Under the pieces are notes generated by a model. It saw only the letters and a program-made list of their open reading frames with translations, made no database searches and was not told where the DNA came from. From Brugia malayi (Eukaryota; Nematoda; Chromadorea; Rhabditida; Onchocercidae), in assembly GCF_000002995.4 (NCBI RefSeq), contig NW_025062478.1, forward strand, positions 8,346,001 through 8,410,000: a DNA stretch of 64,000 nt, read 5' to 3'. Positions 12,231-27,200 of the stretch are shown here, in pieces. A program made the translations under genes and the position numbers. Numbering within the stretch: the first letter of the stretch is position 1; each line of letters starts with the position of its first letter.

Positions 12231-15200
12231 GAATCATATTCATTTATAATGTAATAGCAAACATATACTTTCAAACAGTTATTGTATAGATCTTTTTTTT
12301 TTATGTGTGAATCTTTTATTTTTACATATCTTTTATTTCTATGATTACCTTCCCACAAATAATACCAGCTTTCTCGAAATCGCCTTCGAAACTTATTTCG
12401 GAACAATCGTCCGCTGCTGACAGCATCAAACGACCGCGCTGTAATTTTTTTCCAAGAAACTTACTTAAATAGCTTGGAAAACCCATCAAACTTCAAAATA
12501 CATTTCAAACGGACAATTACCAACTATGTTTTTAGCAGACAAATTAAGAACAGGAAAACTACAATCATCCAATCTCTTCTATGAAAGATGAGTTATAAAC
12601 GTGTACGATGATGATCTAGCAGTTCTTGAAATTTTCTTGCTCTTACTTCTCCGACTTATTTATATAAACTGCTATTTTTTCAGTTAGAAATCCAGAAACT
12701 GCATGAAATTTCTTTAGATTAGAAACGAACCACTAAACGGTTGTTATCAAAAAGTCCTTCGTGATACACGCCTTCAATGGTTATCAAAGTACCGTTGCCA
12801 TGTCTTAAATCATTCTTCCACATGCCCAAATAACGTTCTTCTGAAAAAAGAGTATTTTATATTATCATAATGTGATAAAAACATTAACTTATCTAGAATA
12901 AGTTTGGAGGCACTAAATATTACTTTAGAAACTGCGAATTTCGCGCCAGTACAAGATTCAGCAGAAGAAATACTTAAAAAAAGAAGAAAAAAAAAAAAAA
13001 ACCACTAGCACTTATGTTCTAAAATTCGATAGCTAGCAAATTAATTTGGGGCATTAACTTTCTGTCAAAATTTTAACAGAAATAAGGATAATACTATTGC
13101 TTGTAGAAACTCCATATCCAGAACGCATTCCAGCTTGCCAACCACCGAAATATGTTTCCGTCTGATCACCTTTAGATACATGTAATAATCCATAACCATG
13201 TCTTAGTCCTCTTTGCATATAGCCATCATATGTGTCACCATTTGAAAATCTGAAAAGAACTGAACGAAAAGTACAACGTCAGATAAAACAAGAACTGTAT
13301 GGTTTAACAATAACCACAGCATTAAAAGCTCCAGTCAATCAATATAAGGATTGCGAATATTCTCTAGTTTCTGATGAAATTTCACATGTAAAAATACTTA
13401 CGTGATATGAGCTAATCCTTCTAAACAGCCGTTACGCCAGAAACCAATGTGTACATCAACTTCTGGTGTTCCTTCCTCCTTCACTCCAAAATATGGGTTG
13501 ATCTTCCGTAAATTTCCACCTGTAGTTATTGACATTTTCCCAAACCTATAACTCATCGCTTATTCTTATTAGAATACTGCTAAGGAAAAAAGGAAGAAAA
13601 ACAATAATATTCTATAAGTTAATAGCAACTGAAGTGATCAATAACTAAAAATCAAGCTAATCATATAATTTGATTCTATTCGTTCACCAGTTAAAAGAAA
13701 GTTTCATGAATTATTTAGAATAAAAAATGAGTAAATTTTTGAAAAATGAAAAAAATCATAAATTACAGTTATCATTTACTATCATTCTCATATAAAAACT
13801 ACGTAACGAGCACGAAGACAAAATGCTAAAATCACTGCAGCATAAATTAACACACCCTTCTAAACGCCCATCAACAAAGTATCCTTGGTATTCCCATTTG
13901 CTTGGATACACAAGACATCCTCTGAAATGAGAAAATGTAAAAATGAACTGCAAAGCATATGAATAGGTTTATAAAAAGTCAACTATATAATTAGAATACA
14001 CTATAAACTAGAACCTAAGCGAAGGATTTGCAAATCTCACAGAGTTAGCGCTATAGACGAGTATTTCATTATTTGATAGTATTTTTTTACTTATTAGTAA
14101 GAAATCATTAAGTAAAAATGACAGACTAATTTTTCTGGCGTAAAAGTTATCATATCAAAAGATTACTGAAAGCCTAAATTGAAGGAAAGAAACATCATAA
14201 AAATAATTAAATCTATTTCTAAGTTTATAGTTTATAGAAGGAAGAATGAGCCAGAAAGAAAACCTTCCATGAGGTTTGCCACATAACCAATAACCATCGT
14301 AAGTGCAACTTCCAAAATCAGGATGACGAGATGAAAATTTGTAGTAACCATATCGCCGTCCGGGTAGGTCGACGGTATATTGCTCCAAAAGGTTATCTGC
14401 CGTATATCGTTCATCGAAATGTCTCCATTGTCGCATAGCATGCAAAAATGTATTCTAAAATAATAAACGCATGTTAGCTGTCAATTAAAACGATTAAACT
14501 GTAAAATTCATTATAATGTTGGTAATCGAGTGGCAACTAATAGTGTTTATATGATTCTTTGCAGATAAAATGAATAATTTTGGCATTTCATCGGTACTTC
14601 ACCAGTTCACTGCTATATATAAATATGCACTAATACTTGCACTAACAAAATGATGCAACAAATCAAAACGATTTAAAATCTTATTTTTTCGAAATCTCTA
14701 TATCGATTAAGGGAGAAATCAGGACTGCATAAAAATAAAAAAAAAAAATGTACAGATCCTCTGAGATTCTGAGGGAACAATTACAGGAAATATAAGTAAT
14801 CTTATTGGAATTAAATAAACATTGTCTCATTTCGTTCGAAAGGCGATATTTTTTGCATTATATCAAACTGTCTCAAAGTTTGTTAAGAATGTATGTCTTA
14901 TATGTAGCATGAATGCTATGTTGAGAATAACATTAAATAGATAATGTTTCCATACCTAAACAAGAAACGAGAATTGCTATGTTTAATACCTATCCTCGTT
15001 TAAAAATATGAGGATAGGTGTATTTAATGATATGCATAAAAAATGCAAGAAATATGCCAAATACAATACCTTGCACTCAATATTTGCAAATCGAATATGA
15101 AATTTGTTTTCTGGTCCAAATACCCGTACTAGATATTCGTCATCTTCTTTCCTATTTACTTCCAACCACACCAGCGGAAAGTTCAGCACAATAACATCTT

Positions 15201-18200
15201 GTCTCTGGATTTTTTTTGTAACTTTTAATTTATAATCTACGAATTTTCACAATCGACCTAACAAGGTATCCGAAAATATTCAACTTTCGGCATGATGATC
15301 GTAATGGACAACATGTAGAGTATAATTGGTTTTTTAGCGAATCATTAACGTAATCATTTGTTACACCCAAAATCAGAGTGCTTGGCATTGCTAAATAACT
15401 ACATAGTATTAGCTCCATAATTCATCTTAAACATTTTACGGTTCCCAATAAAATTGGCTTTTTTTTATACCTATCTTTGTTTAATAAATTTTTAAATTAT
15501 CCTGGCGGTGATAATTTTCCAAAATCCTTTTCAATCTTATAGTAATATAATATCTGATTCATTGAGTAGTTGAGTAGTTGGTCTAATTAAAACTTATTTT
15601 CCATAATTTTCCTTTAAACAACAATCAAAATTCATTTTATAAAACCTCAATAACTGCAACAGCATCATTAAAGACAACAACCGCTAGCCAGCCATGTCTC
15701 ACTGTAGTCCATGTTGAATTCTCATATACGTTTATCACACCTGCTGTTTCTAACTGCTTATTTTCGGCCTTCCACAATAGCAAACGTGCCGGTTGCTTGA
15801 GCTAAACAGAAACTTTTCCATAAAAATTGAAAAAAGTATAAAATAATACTTTGCACAAAAAGAGGATTAAAAAAAATCGGTGATTAAAAAAGCTTTCGGA
15901 AAGGAAAGTGACAAACCGATTGCGCATGTATAGGTGCACACTTCCAAAAATGATAAGTATTGTCGCCGATAGTACGAAAATGATCCAACTGATATTTAGC
16001 AGATATCCAATAGCTTTTCCATTCCGCTGAGAAAATATCCTCATTGTTCTGCAATATTGGGTACTTTCAGAATATCTGTAAATGCTAAACAATATGAAGA
16101 TTCGATCTGCTTTGTTTTTAAAGAAAACTAATTGCTATTACATCCATTGACCATGTATACTACTGTTATTTTGTTGTCAATGATACTCATATCATCACTG
16201 TAACTGTATGATATGAATTTATCGTTTTTCATTAAAACAATTGAGACTCTTCCATTCGTAATTAATTCAGCACTGCATTCAAAAAAAAAAAAAACTGCAA
16301 TCAGTGTTATCATTAAATCATTTCTGATACTAACATATTGAAAGAGGATAAAATAATTCTGAAAGTATTAGAAGTTATAAGTATTCTTTTTTAGGAAATG
16401 AAAGTATGCTATTATTTGTTAAATGAAAGTATTCTATGAAAGTACCATGTTTTGTTTATTTATTTACTAACTACTTTTAAATTCTTCTTCAATAGGTATG
16501 GCATATATCGATCATCTTTTTTGAATCGCAAAAAGTGGGAAGTGCATGATTCGATGAATTCAGCAGTTGTTCAGTAATTTCTGGAATGTTGATGCGCTGA
16601 TAGTCACATCAAAATTTTGACATTGTGAAAGTTCACTGCACAATTAAAAAAAAGAAAAAATGTGGATGGAAGAAAAGTAACAGTTAGGACAGCCAGTTTA
16701 TTGACTGGTAAGTTTCTGGAAGAAAAAATTATGCATTTTATCAGTAACTCCCTCCCACTACAATCATTGCTTATACTAATATTGACTGGATCGTAAACGT
16801 AACTGAAATTAAGTAATAACCTTATAAAACACGAATTTATTCTTAGTAATGATGCGAAATAAATATAATTGATCAAATTTATTTAAACTAAATGACGCAC
16901 CACTTATTCTGTTCCAGTGAATTACTGAAAGGAAAGATGATGACTAGATTAATGTCAAAGAAATTAACAAAACAAAGAGTTAGATAAACTACAGAACTTG
17001 CAGTTAATGACTTCCTTCCGAATGTAACAATGGAATTTTAAATCAATTCATGTAACCTTAACAGTTGACAAATGGTCCTCGTTTTCTTCTTTTTTCTTTT
17101 CGCTTAATATCTCCTTTGATTTCATAGTTTTAAGCCAAGATAATAACATCATTCTTATTTGAAAGCATATGATGCCAGCATAAAATTTCCATTAAGCTAG
17201 GTAAATGATAACTAACAAAAAAGCAGCAAGACAGTATTCAATTCATTTTCTCAAACTATGAAAAAAATATAAATTTAGAGTTGAGATGAAAAAGAGATGA
17301 AATGAAGCATTCATTTAAAGTACATGAATATGGTAGAGTACAATTTCAGTGTTATTACTGAAATCAGAAACTTGATGAACTGTAAAAAGACAGAATTGCA
17401 CCCCCTTTTAAATTGGATTTTTGAATCTTTTTCAAAGTTATGCAAAACAAGGACATTTCTATTGCTAAACAGTTATGAATTAAATTGTTTTGAAAATCCA
17501 TTTCTTTCGCCAAATAAAGAAAGTATTGTTACTTCAATAAAGGAATGTTCAAGAATTTTTTGAAGCAGTCGACCTTGGCATTTACCTGGCAAGTCGATAG
17601 GAATCAAGGGAACCGTTGGAAGGAAACAAAATTCAATTTAGCGAAATTGCATTCAGCCATAGGATCTGCTAAATAAATTAGTCATCCTTACTTATCTTTG
17701 AAAAATTTTAGCATTCTACAAATTTTAGCATCGTACTTAAAAACCTTATAAATAACGACGTGACAAACACGTCCGGATACAAATCACATACCGGTAAATG
17801 CCCGGTTTGATATACCACGCTTAGTGCTTCATGCGGAAAAAATTTCCGTCCTTGATGTGACAAAAACTGCACAAACATTCTCTCAATGTGATATTTAAAA
17901 AAAAAAATTTTTTTTAGGAGCAGAAATAGGTCATTGTTTGAAGGATCTTTCATTTTAACGGAAAACGTTCAAATGAACTCCATTGTTTGTGGGACAGAGA
18001 AAGTGCCCCAAAGGACACCAAATTTTTTTGCTATTAACATATGTCTCATTCAAGTCCTTATAATGTGCTGTAAAATAAAAAAACTTCCTGCAATAACAGT
18101 ACTACTTTACTTTTGGAAACAAAAAATAATGATAAGCAATCATCGAATTCTATAAATTTAACCAACAAATTACAATTCAATGATTACTGCTTAACGTAAT

Positions 18201-21200
18201 TTATAAAATAGAGGTGGAAAGTAAACACTAAACATAGAAATCAATTTCAAAGCAAGTAACTGGGTTCATTATTAATATTGATACAAGTATTATGATATAA
18301 AACTGTTTGTTTTTAAAGACAAAATGAATAAGTAAGTAATCTGTTTATAACAAATTACAGGCTTGATATTAGAGCAGTCCCAAAATTTCTCTTCCAAATT
18401 CCAGATTAGGATAATCGGATTCCGAAACTATGAAATTAAAAGCATATCGATTTATTACTTACTTTCCAATATTATTCAGTAATCTATAATATCAGAGCAT
18501 CTGACCAAAAAAAAAAAAAACAGCAAAATTTTGATTCAGATTTCTCACATAAAACATAAAGAATAGATTTCTCGAATACTACACACATTTTGTGATTTCT
18601 ATGTTTTGTACTAAACTAATCTTCGATAAATTCAAAATTAATGAAGCAATGTCTTCTAATTCAGAAACATTAAATTTTAGAAGAGTGTAGTATATGTAGT
18701 ATATGCGACTAAATTTTCACAGTAATTAATTCACGCTAATCCAAAATTCTACTGATTATCCTTCTCGCTGGTCTGAGAACATAAAGAACTTCATAATGCA
18801 TATCACAAATTTTAACGATGTCAATGATATTTTACTCCAGTAATACCAGATAAAAGAACTTTTGTAACAATTCTGCAGACCTTTCATTGGTTTGAAATGT
18901 AAAAGCGTAATGAAGAAAAAAGGATGAAACAGTTAATATGGTTATTTGATGTGTGATAAAGGCTAATCATTCCCTGATCTATGATAAAGATTTAACAAAA
19001 TCAGCAAAAAATCTTTTTCCTGATAGAATCGTACCCCGGAATTCAAGCGCAACCATGATTCCTTATCAGGACTATTAGTCACTCGATTTAGCTAATCTCC
19101 CAACATCACAAATATCTTGAACAGGTCTTCAGAAATATCTCTCAGTACCTATATGTACTCTTAATACTCGTTGATTGCTGAAATCAGCACTGAACTCCCT
19201 AATTTTTTCGGAAAAAAACACTAAAATACCAAATAAACTAAAAATATGAAAAAATAGCATATAACGAATAATAGAATATATATAAAGTAGAAATAATAAG
19301 AGAGTAAAAGAGAATCAAATGAATTTAAAAAAAAGCTTCTTTACTTATATCACCAGTAACGATCTCCTCATATTTATTTTAATTTATTAATACTTTTTTA
19401 TTAAGTTGGTCGGTCGAGAAAAATTAAAATTAATGTGTTTTAGTACTTCTTATTCCGATAAGAGATCTTGCACTTACTAATTCCTTCACCGTTTACTTGT
19501 TGATTAGATAAATTGACTGATAAATAAAATGACTTATGTAGTGGGCCTGTAAAATTCTTGAAATTTTTCATACGTCATTTCATTTACCAGTCAATTTATC
19601 TGATTTTCTGTCAAGAAAAAAAAATTTCCTGAAAATTTTGAGAAGATCCCAGTAAATAACAATGTGAGAAAGGCAGTTTTATCTTCGTTCATCATTCTAG
19701 TTCCTTGTAACATATTCAAATACATTTTTTTTTATCTAATTTTGCGAATAACATCTTAAATACATTCGACGAAAACCTTTAAATTCCTGAAGATTTTCAA
19801 ATAAATCTTCAAAAAAAAAATCCCGAAAGTTTTGAAATATCATCAATGATTTGAAATTTGAGATATGTTTCCAACTTGTACTGCAAGTGTATATTCAGCT
19901 TTTCCGATGTTGGAAAGGAATTTTACCACTTTTGTCCAATAATAAGTACAGTGTAGTAAAAATTGTGGAATAATTTCAATGATTAGGATAATAAAGAAAC
20001 TTCAAGGTAAAATTTCAAGAGAAACTTCAAGGCATTTTGTTGAGTATTCTAAGTAAGAAAACTCACATCAGCATTTGAAACAATAATTAGTCTATAAAAA
20101 TTTACAATAATGTGGACAAATTATCTTTTTTTCACTATGGCTCAAAAAAGAAGCTTTTCCATTGTAATTCGAAAAAAATCAGAGAATGAAATTTAAATTT
20201 AAAACCGATTTAAATGAAAATTTTGAACTTTGGCATAAAAAAATAAAAATGCACATAAAATTCTAACACTCATAAAATTTGAACTTTTTTTTTTAATTTC
20301 TAACTTTCATACAAAACGAAAAAAAGCCATTGAGTTGTCCCTGTTATCGTCAACCAAGAAGCACAATATATTAAGCTGAGAAAATGAAAGCCCTAGAATG
20401 TTCTACGTGATGCAGAACTTTTCGTGCCAACGAATCAAATAATTCATCATTAATTTAGAGCAGAAATATGGTTACTTCCAAAAAAAGTAAACCGCATTTG
20501 AAATTATTTATCCCAATATTCTTTATATTTTCTCACTTTCTGTTATCGGGAAAATCCAAAAAAAAAAAAGCAAAACTTTGTGGTTAAAATTTCAATTTCA
20601 CTGTTCTGCACTGATCCTTTCATTTTTCTATTTGAAATTTCAAGAAATCAATGGCAATACAAATAGCTATTAAGGAGAGGAGAGATACAACGGAATTTGC
20701 CAAACTGGCATCCGTTGCAATCAACAAGGGTAGTTCCGCCCCTCATAAAAAAAAAAAAAACCTGAAATTATTCTATAAATAGAGTACTTCGAAATTCCAT
20801 TTGACTCATCTGGTTTGTTACGTTGTTGAAGACAGCTTTAGTCTTCAAGAAAACTGAGTCACCGCAAGATGTCCATTTTCACTTCTTCTCTGTTGACTAT
20901 TGTTGCTCTCAGAACAGTTCTGTTGACGTCGTCCGTTATATCAGATACCCTATCCCCTCGTTCTACAAAAGGCAATTTTGGCTACTATCCGCCAGCGGGT
21001 ATGTGCTATTTTATCGGTATTATTTTATCATCTTTATGGGTTAGCTTCATTATAAGAGCAATGAGTTAAAAAGCAATGAATTAAATTACTGACTTTACAG
21101 TTGGATGCACCAAATTTTCCGAAACTTTCGGTAGCCGAAATTAATTTACAGAAATTTATGCATAGAAACTGCATTATTACTAACAAAAGATAAAGTTTCC

Positions 21201-24200
21201 CAAATAAAATAAAAAGTAAACAATGATTAGAGGGCATTTTTTGGTTACTGGCAAGTTGATAAATCTGTTTATAGAATATGGGCATAATTATTCTCCTAAA
21301 AATTATTGAAATAAGTTTTTTCAAAATCTAAGCAGATTCCTTTGTCCTTTATCGGTCATAAGCTTAAGTTAATAACAGCGATTTATAAGCTGCAATTAAA
21401 ATCACTCGATTCGTTAAGTGCAAACATTGGGAACAACAATTACCTTCCAAAACAAACAAAGTAATTACAACATGACTTACTAAAGAAAGTTTCAATACTT
21501 TGTTTCAGAGCCAGATTACCCGCCGATGACGGCATATCCGCCATCTGCGAAGTTACCAGTAAGCAGTAAAATGTGGTTTGAAAATGAGGATTTAAGAATG
21601 CCAACGAATTCAGGAAACGGTAGGATCTACGGCGACCAATTACTGGTCCGGGTTAGTTCAGTGCCACATCCAGATAACTTCAAAAGGAATGATGGAGGTG
21701 AATTAGGAACTATCAGCAATCCAGCTCATTATTACTTACATGGAGCAGACTTCGAAAAGGTTTGGTTTGACCTGATAGTTCGATATCAGAAATAACAATT
21801 TTTTAGGACAAATCTGAACACTAGTATTTCGAAAGTCGTGATATACCAATTAGTCTTACTGATGTCAACTTGTTGTGACACTTTCATATATTTCATCAGT
21901 GATGATTATCCTTAGGAAATCACATTAAATGGAAAAACTGATTTCAATTCTCACTTACTGCCTTTATAGACATTATGACGTCATACCACAGCATTTCACT
22001 TACAAACGACTGTTGCATTTCAAAAGAAAATAAAGGGCAAGAGAGTTAGGTATTCCGAAACATTCGTTGAATTTTTAACAAATGTGCCGGTAAAGTGCAT
22101 TTCCCGTTCCTTCAAGGGATTTTTATATTTATATATTTACTGCCTCAGTCAATCACTCACAATTTATTAGCTTCAAATAATGACCTAAAGAAAAGAATCA
22201 CCAAATTCATCATTCATAACAATCTTAGCTAGCATGATACGATTAAACATGACAGAATGAGTGTGTACATCTTTGGAAAATCCATAAAAATAAAAAATAA
22301 TTGTGGAAGAATATCTAATTTATTGAGTATAAAATTGACCATTGATTTACTATTATTAATCGATTTATTTAAACAAATTTCCTTATGTTACTTCAATAAT
22401 GGCAGAGTGTCTCAATATGTCAGGTTTCAGATCAAAGCACCGACATGTCGACTAACCTCATGCCATGGACCATACCCAAACGATGGCAGTTTATTGATTA
22501 ACAAGGAAAAAGGTACTTCGAATGAAGAATGTGAACAAATCTTTGTTCAGATGAATGGCTGTGTGGCTCATAAAGGTTATCCGATCGGTATGGTGTGCAC
22601 CATCTGTTGCCAGTGTACCAAGCAATTTATGAATGAAATGAGTCATTCTCGAGGTTTTTTACAAACTGATTGGTTAACTAGGGAGAGATTTACATTTATT
22701 TAACAAGTCAACTGTTAAACGTTTTTTTAAGCTATACTATTTATATCCATTTGCGTGTTTTTCTGTTCTATGGAAGATTTATCCTCCATATCGAAATATT
22801 CACAGCAAAATCGAAAACGTTTCAATTAGAAATTTGCTTAAACAATTAAGTATGAATATGTAGTTTAAACATCAGTTAAATGAAAATTTCAAGAGGAGTA
22901 GAAATCTCTTACTTATTGAAATTCAATGAAATTAAATTTGCAAAAAAAAAAAAAAAAATACATTTGTTGTTTTGTTTGGTTTTATTGATAAAATAAAGAA
23001 CAAACCATAAATTAGTCTGAATGAGTATAATTATTGACAGTAAGCTGTGTAAGTAAATCGCATAGCGAGTTAAAAATTTTCGAAAAAATTATGATCAATA
23101 AATACAGTAAACTAAGAGAGCACAAAATATTAAGATTTAAACAAATCACTCATCTGAAATCTCATCATGTAACTTATTGAACTATCATTTAAAGTTATCT
23201 CTGTTAATAATGAGCTTTTTTGTATAGAAAATACTTTCATTTAACTTACCACCATCTAGTATTGATTTTTTTACCATATTTTCTATAACATGTTCGTTGT
23301 CACCACTATTCGAATTTTGAATCTCTATAGCATAAATTTAAATCCCGAAATCAACAGTATTTTAAATTAACTTTTTTCCATTTTCGTCCTTATCTTACTT
23401 TTCTTACTTAAAGTGTAAACATAAGAATTACTATCAATAGATAAAAAAAGTTGTTGTGTATTTCTTTGTTATTTGTAAATAATTCATCTGTTTTACAGTT
23501 AATTGAACACAACTTGTCTTTGTCCGAATAAGAAATTATTTGTGAACAAAGAGAATACAAGGATACTGAAATCTATCGTACACGCTTAATTCCGTCATCA
23601 AGGGCAAAAAGACATGAATTAGCAAGAACGAATAACGATTACAGCGAATGATTTAACTTATAGAAAAATATAAAAACAGATAAATTAAATGCAACTATTT
23701 TAATTTTGACCCACCGTTTCGGAATAATAACAAACTATCATTCATGTTCTGATGAAGATGCAAAATCAAAAGATTTCAGTCTTGTTTTTGTACCGCAATA
23801 CTAAAATGCTCCTAATGTCTAATTAATATTGCAATACTGTGCGTGTTTTTGTGAACTATGTTGATATTTACGAATCAAGAAATAAGAAATATTGTTTATA
23901 TTCCTTAAGTACTGCAACGATCGTGACGTATTATTTGACATAGTATGGCCATATTATTTGTTCTAAACGATATCATTACTATAGCCATAATACTAAAACC
24001 TATGCTTACCTCTAAGATGTCACCAATTCCAGTTATATCGGCAAGTTTGCATGGACAACTGAAAGCTAGTTGAAACAACCGCCGCAAATGAATATCTTGA
24101 CTATTTCTTCCAACATCATAGCAGAAGGACATTTTGTTTATTTCCTCCTCTAGTTCTTCACTAAAATGACGTGAATTTCAATATATCAAAAAAATTCGTG

Positions 24201-27200
24201 AAAACTTTACATCATGAAATATCAAAGGAGTTTTCTATCAGCCAACATGCACAAAGCGGAATGGTTATTGAGAAGTAAAAAAAAAAAAAACCCCAATGTT
24301 CTTCACATGTAACACCTAGTATGATTCGAGGAGAGATTATTTCTTCTTTTCAGTGTAGAGGCGTGGAAATTTCAAAAATGAGAGTTTCTTTTAATCGTAT
24401 AAGAAAATGCATCAGCTCTCAAAATAAAATATATATATATATACGAGTTCAGTTTATTACAATTGTTACTCACCGAAGCTATAATAAATAATCCCAAAAG
24501 CTTAAGTTGAAAATTCGGATCTCAAAAAAAGATTAAATTCTCGAAAAAAAAAATCTGAAGTTGAAAACTTAAACACATATGTATGCAAAAGCAAATAGCT
24601 TTTGTAACATAACACATAACTTTTCTTCCGATTTTTATAGTTGAATCATACTTTTTTCTTAGCATAAAAAACAAAAGCATAGCTATTTCCCAAGCAGACC
24701 CATACTAAACTTCTTGAAAATTACGAAAACTGAAACGAAATGTAGTTAATCATAACTACCACTTTCTCAACATCTTCTACTTCTACAAAAAGATTTTGAA
24801 GTTGAAAATCATACCTACTGATGGCAGCGACAATATCGTCCCAGTCAGTTCGATGGATTTCATCTCTGTATAAATTTACTTTTTTTGCTACTGATCATTC
24901 CAGCAGTAAGAACATTTTTATAACGAGTTTCAAAAAATGTGAAAAAAAAAAAAAAACTTCTACAAAAATAATTTCGTAAATTTGAATTATTTTTGTAGAA
25001 GTTTTCTTCTTGTTTTTTGTAGAAACGGAAGTTTTTTTTTTTTTTTTCTTTTTTTTCAACCATTTCTCCTATAATACTGTCATCGATGATGTAGTTTTAA
25101 TTTGCATCTTATCTTTTCGAAATTTAACTTAGTTATTAAATTACGGCAGGAAAAAAGAATAGCAAAATACAAGTAAGATTTTTAGAAAACTTTTATGAGA
25201 AAAGAATTTTCAATGCTTCAAACTCTTTCATTTTAATAAAAAATGTTGTGCTAAGAAAGTCCGAAAGAGTGTTGATTAGATGAGGTTTAACAAATTAAAC
25301 ACTGTGACAGTAAATTTGAGTTTCACACGCATGAAAAAGTTGTTTTCTTCCTTATGAAATGTTAGCATTTGCAACCAAAGCGTACATGGTGTTAAATAAT
25401 TGTGGAGCTCCAAAAAAAATGAACATTTAGATAGTGAGAATTCACTGATCGCAATCATTTAAACTAAGATGTTTGAAAAATAGTATAAACTGAAACAATA
25501 GTACTGAAAAGATTCCATTTCTAGGTAAACACCAACTTAAATTCAATTTTTACTAATGAAACAGAAAAAAATCTTTTCATGCTCTAGAATTTTTTCTACT
25601 CTTATCATATTTCTACTTAAAGAAATATTTTTAAAAAGTTCTTGAAATCAATTAATGAGACGTTGATCTCAATCTTTTCTTGATGTAATTCACAATCAGT
25701 TGACAATACCGCGGCATTGTTTATTACCAGAAATAAATACGACTGAGATTGATTCATACTGCCAGAAATGTGTAGGTAGTTATCAATTGTTTAAATAACT
25801 TACATGCAAATTTATAAACTGGTAATGAAATAGAAAATAATTAATGAGCAAATGACTGCAAGCAGATGTGCAGTGAAGCCTTAGCAAACGTTAAAAAAAT
25901 ATTTAAATAAATAGAAAAAAAAAAAAAACTCAAATACACAAACTAGAAGTGCACAATGAAAATAAGTAAATTTATTATAATTCTTACCTACGTGTTCATT
26001 ATATTATCATGAATACTGAAAAGCCATACCTAACATCGAACTCAGTAAAACATCCATAAGCAAGACACTCTACAAAATCTGCATGAAACTGGAAAACAGC
26101 ATTCAATAAGTATTTCTTTATGTAGGTTTTCAAGGTTTTTCCAATCGATAAATGGCCTGTATTGCAAAAACTGTCACGCATCATGTTCATTAATCTGAAA
26201 AGTACAAGAAAACACATTTTACGAACAATTCAATAGCGTTTAAAGTAAAAATGAGTCCAATTGTCCACTTAAAAAACACTAGCTGAAATTATGAAACAAA
26301 ATAATATTGCTTGCTTGCTCAAGAACTCGCTTTGAACTGTATGAATGTAAACGAAATTCAATTAAAAACTAACCTGAACATTCGCGTTGAATATCTTGCC
26401 GATGATAAAGTAAGCTTATTTAACAGTTTTGACAAATATGGATTATTTACAGCATAACCTAAAAATAGTTAGCTAAAATTAATCCTCCACAAATTTTGTA
26501 GAAAATAATACCAGACTTAATAGTTTAATTTAAAAATTCAAAAAAAATACATTACTTCTTTCATAGATTTTTTGGCATATTTGACAAATCCGCTGCATAA
26601 ATTCCGCATATCGAAAGAAAACGAACACACGTAGGAAATGCCTATCGATGTCAGCTATTGATTCATGTGCTCCAACTACAAGGTTCTGATTTGCAGTCAA
26701 AATCCAACTCGGCCAGCCAATCTATAATACATCATCTAGAAAAAGGTTGCTGTCTAATGTGTAACTAGACAGATAAAAGAACTTCAAACGAATATAAATC
26801 TGCAGTAACCTATGGTCTTGTATTGAAAATAAACGAAACGTACAAAAGCAAGTCACATTTATGCAAGATTTATAAATATAAAATAAAAATTTAAAGTAAA
26901 CTGGGAATACAAATTAAAAAAAGCAGAAAAAAACCTCTTTTGGTAGTGATAGTGACTGTGGTGATTGCTCCGCAGTATTACTTCCGCAGAGATAAAGCAT
27001 GGCAGAATTTGCCATACCACCAATAATAACACCTGTCTGACAACCGCTTGCGAATGCATCCAAAACAAAAGAATGGTTTCCGACCTACAAAATTAACGTG
27101 TAAACTCTAATTTAAGAGAAGTTACATTTGGAAATACGAACATTATCTGATAGAGACAAAAATTTGTGCAATCATTACCAGCAAAAAAACAGAAGACACT

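Larger units (their letters stand above)
17867..24009 (-). other. Alsin intron 15, 6.1 kb
   Basis: The longest alsin intron, between the end of the DH-coding part (exon ending IGDILE) and exon 16. It is flanked by GTAAGC and TTTGTGCAG and keeps phase 0. It contains an oppositely oriented three-exon gene (20869-22703) and a long imperfect inverted repeat (19502-19605). The rest is AT-rich with no further exons that I can support; 22.7-24.0 kb holds nothing distinctive. Confidence 0.8.

Noticed and set aside
13856..13921. Donor after GAAGG at 13856 for the MORN exon
   Set aside because: It leads to a stop in the next exon; using the GTGTTA donor after 13854 keeps the frame.
16880..16930. Possible alsin exon reading SLEQNKWCVI
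   Set aside because: Its phase does not fit exon 16, while the 26-base exon at 16802-16777 joins both neighbours in phase.
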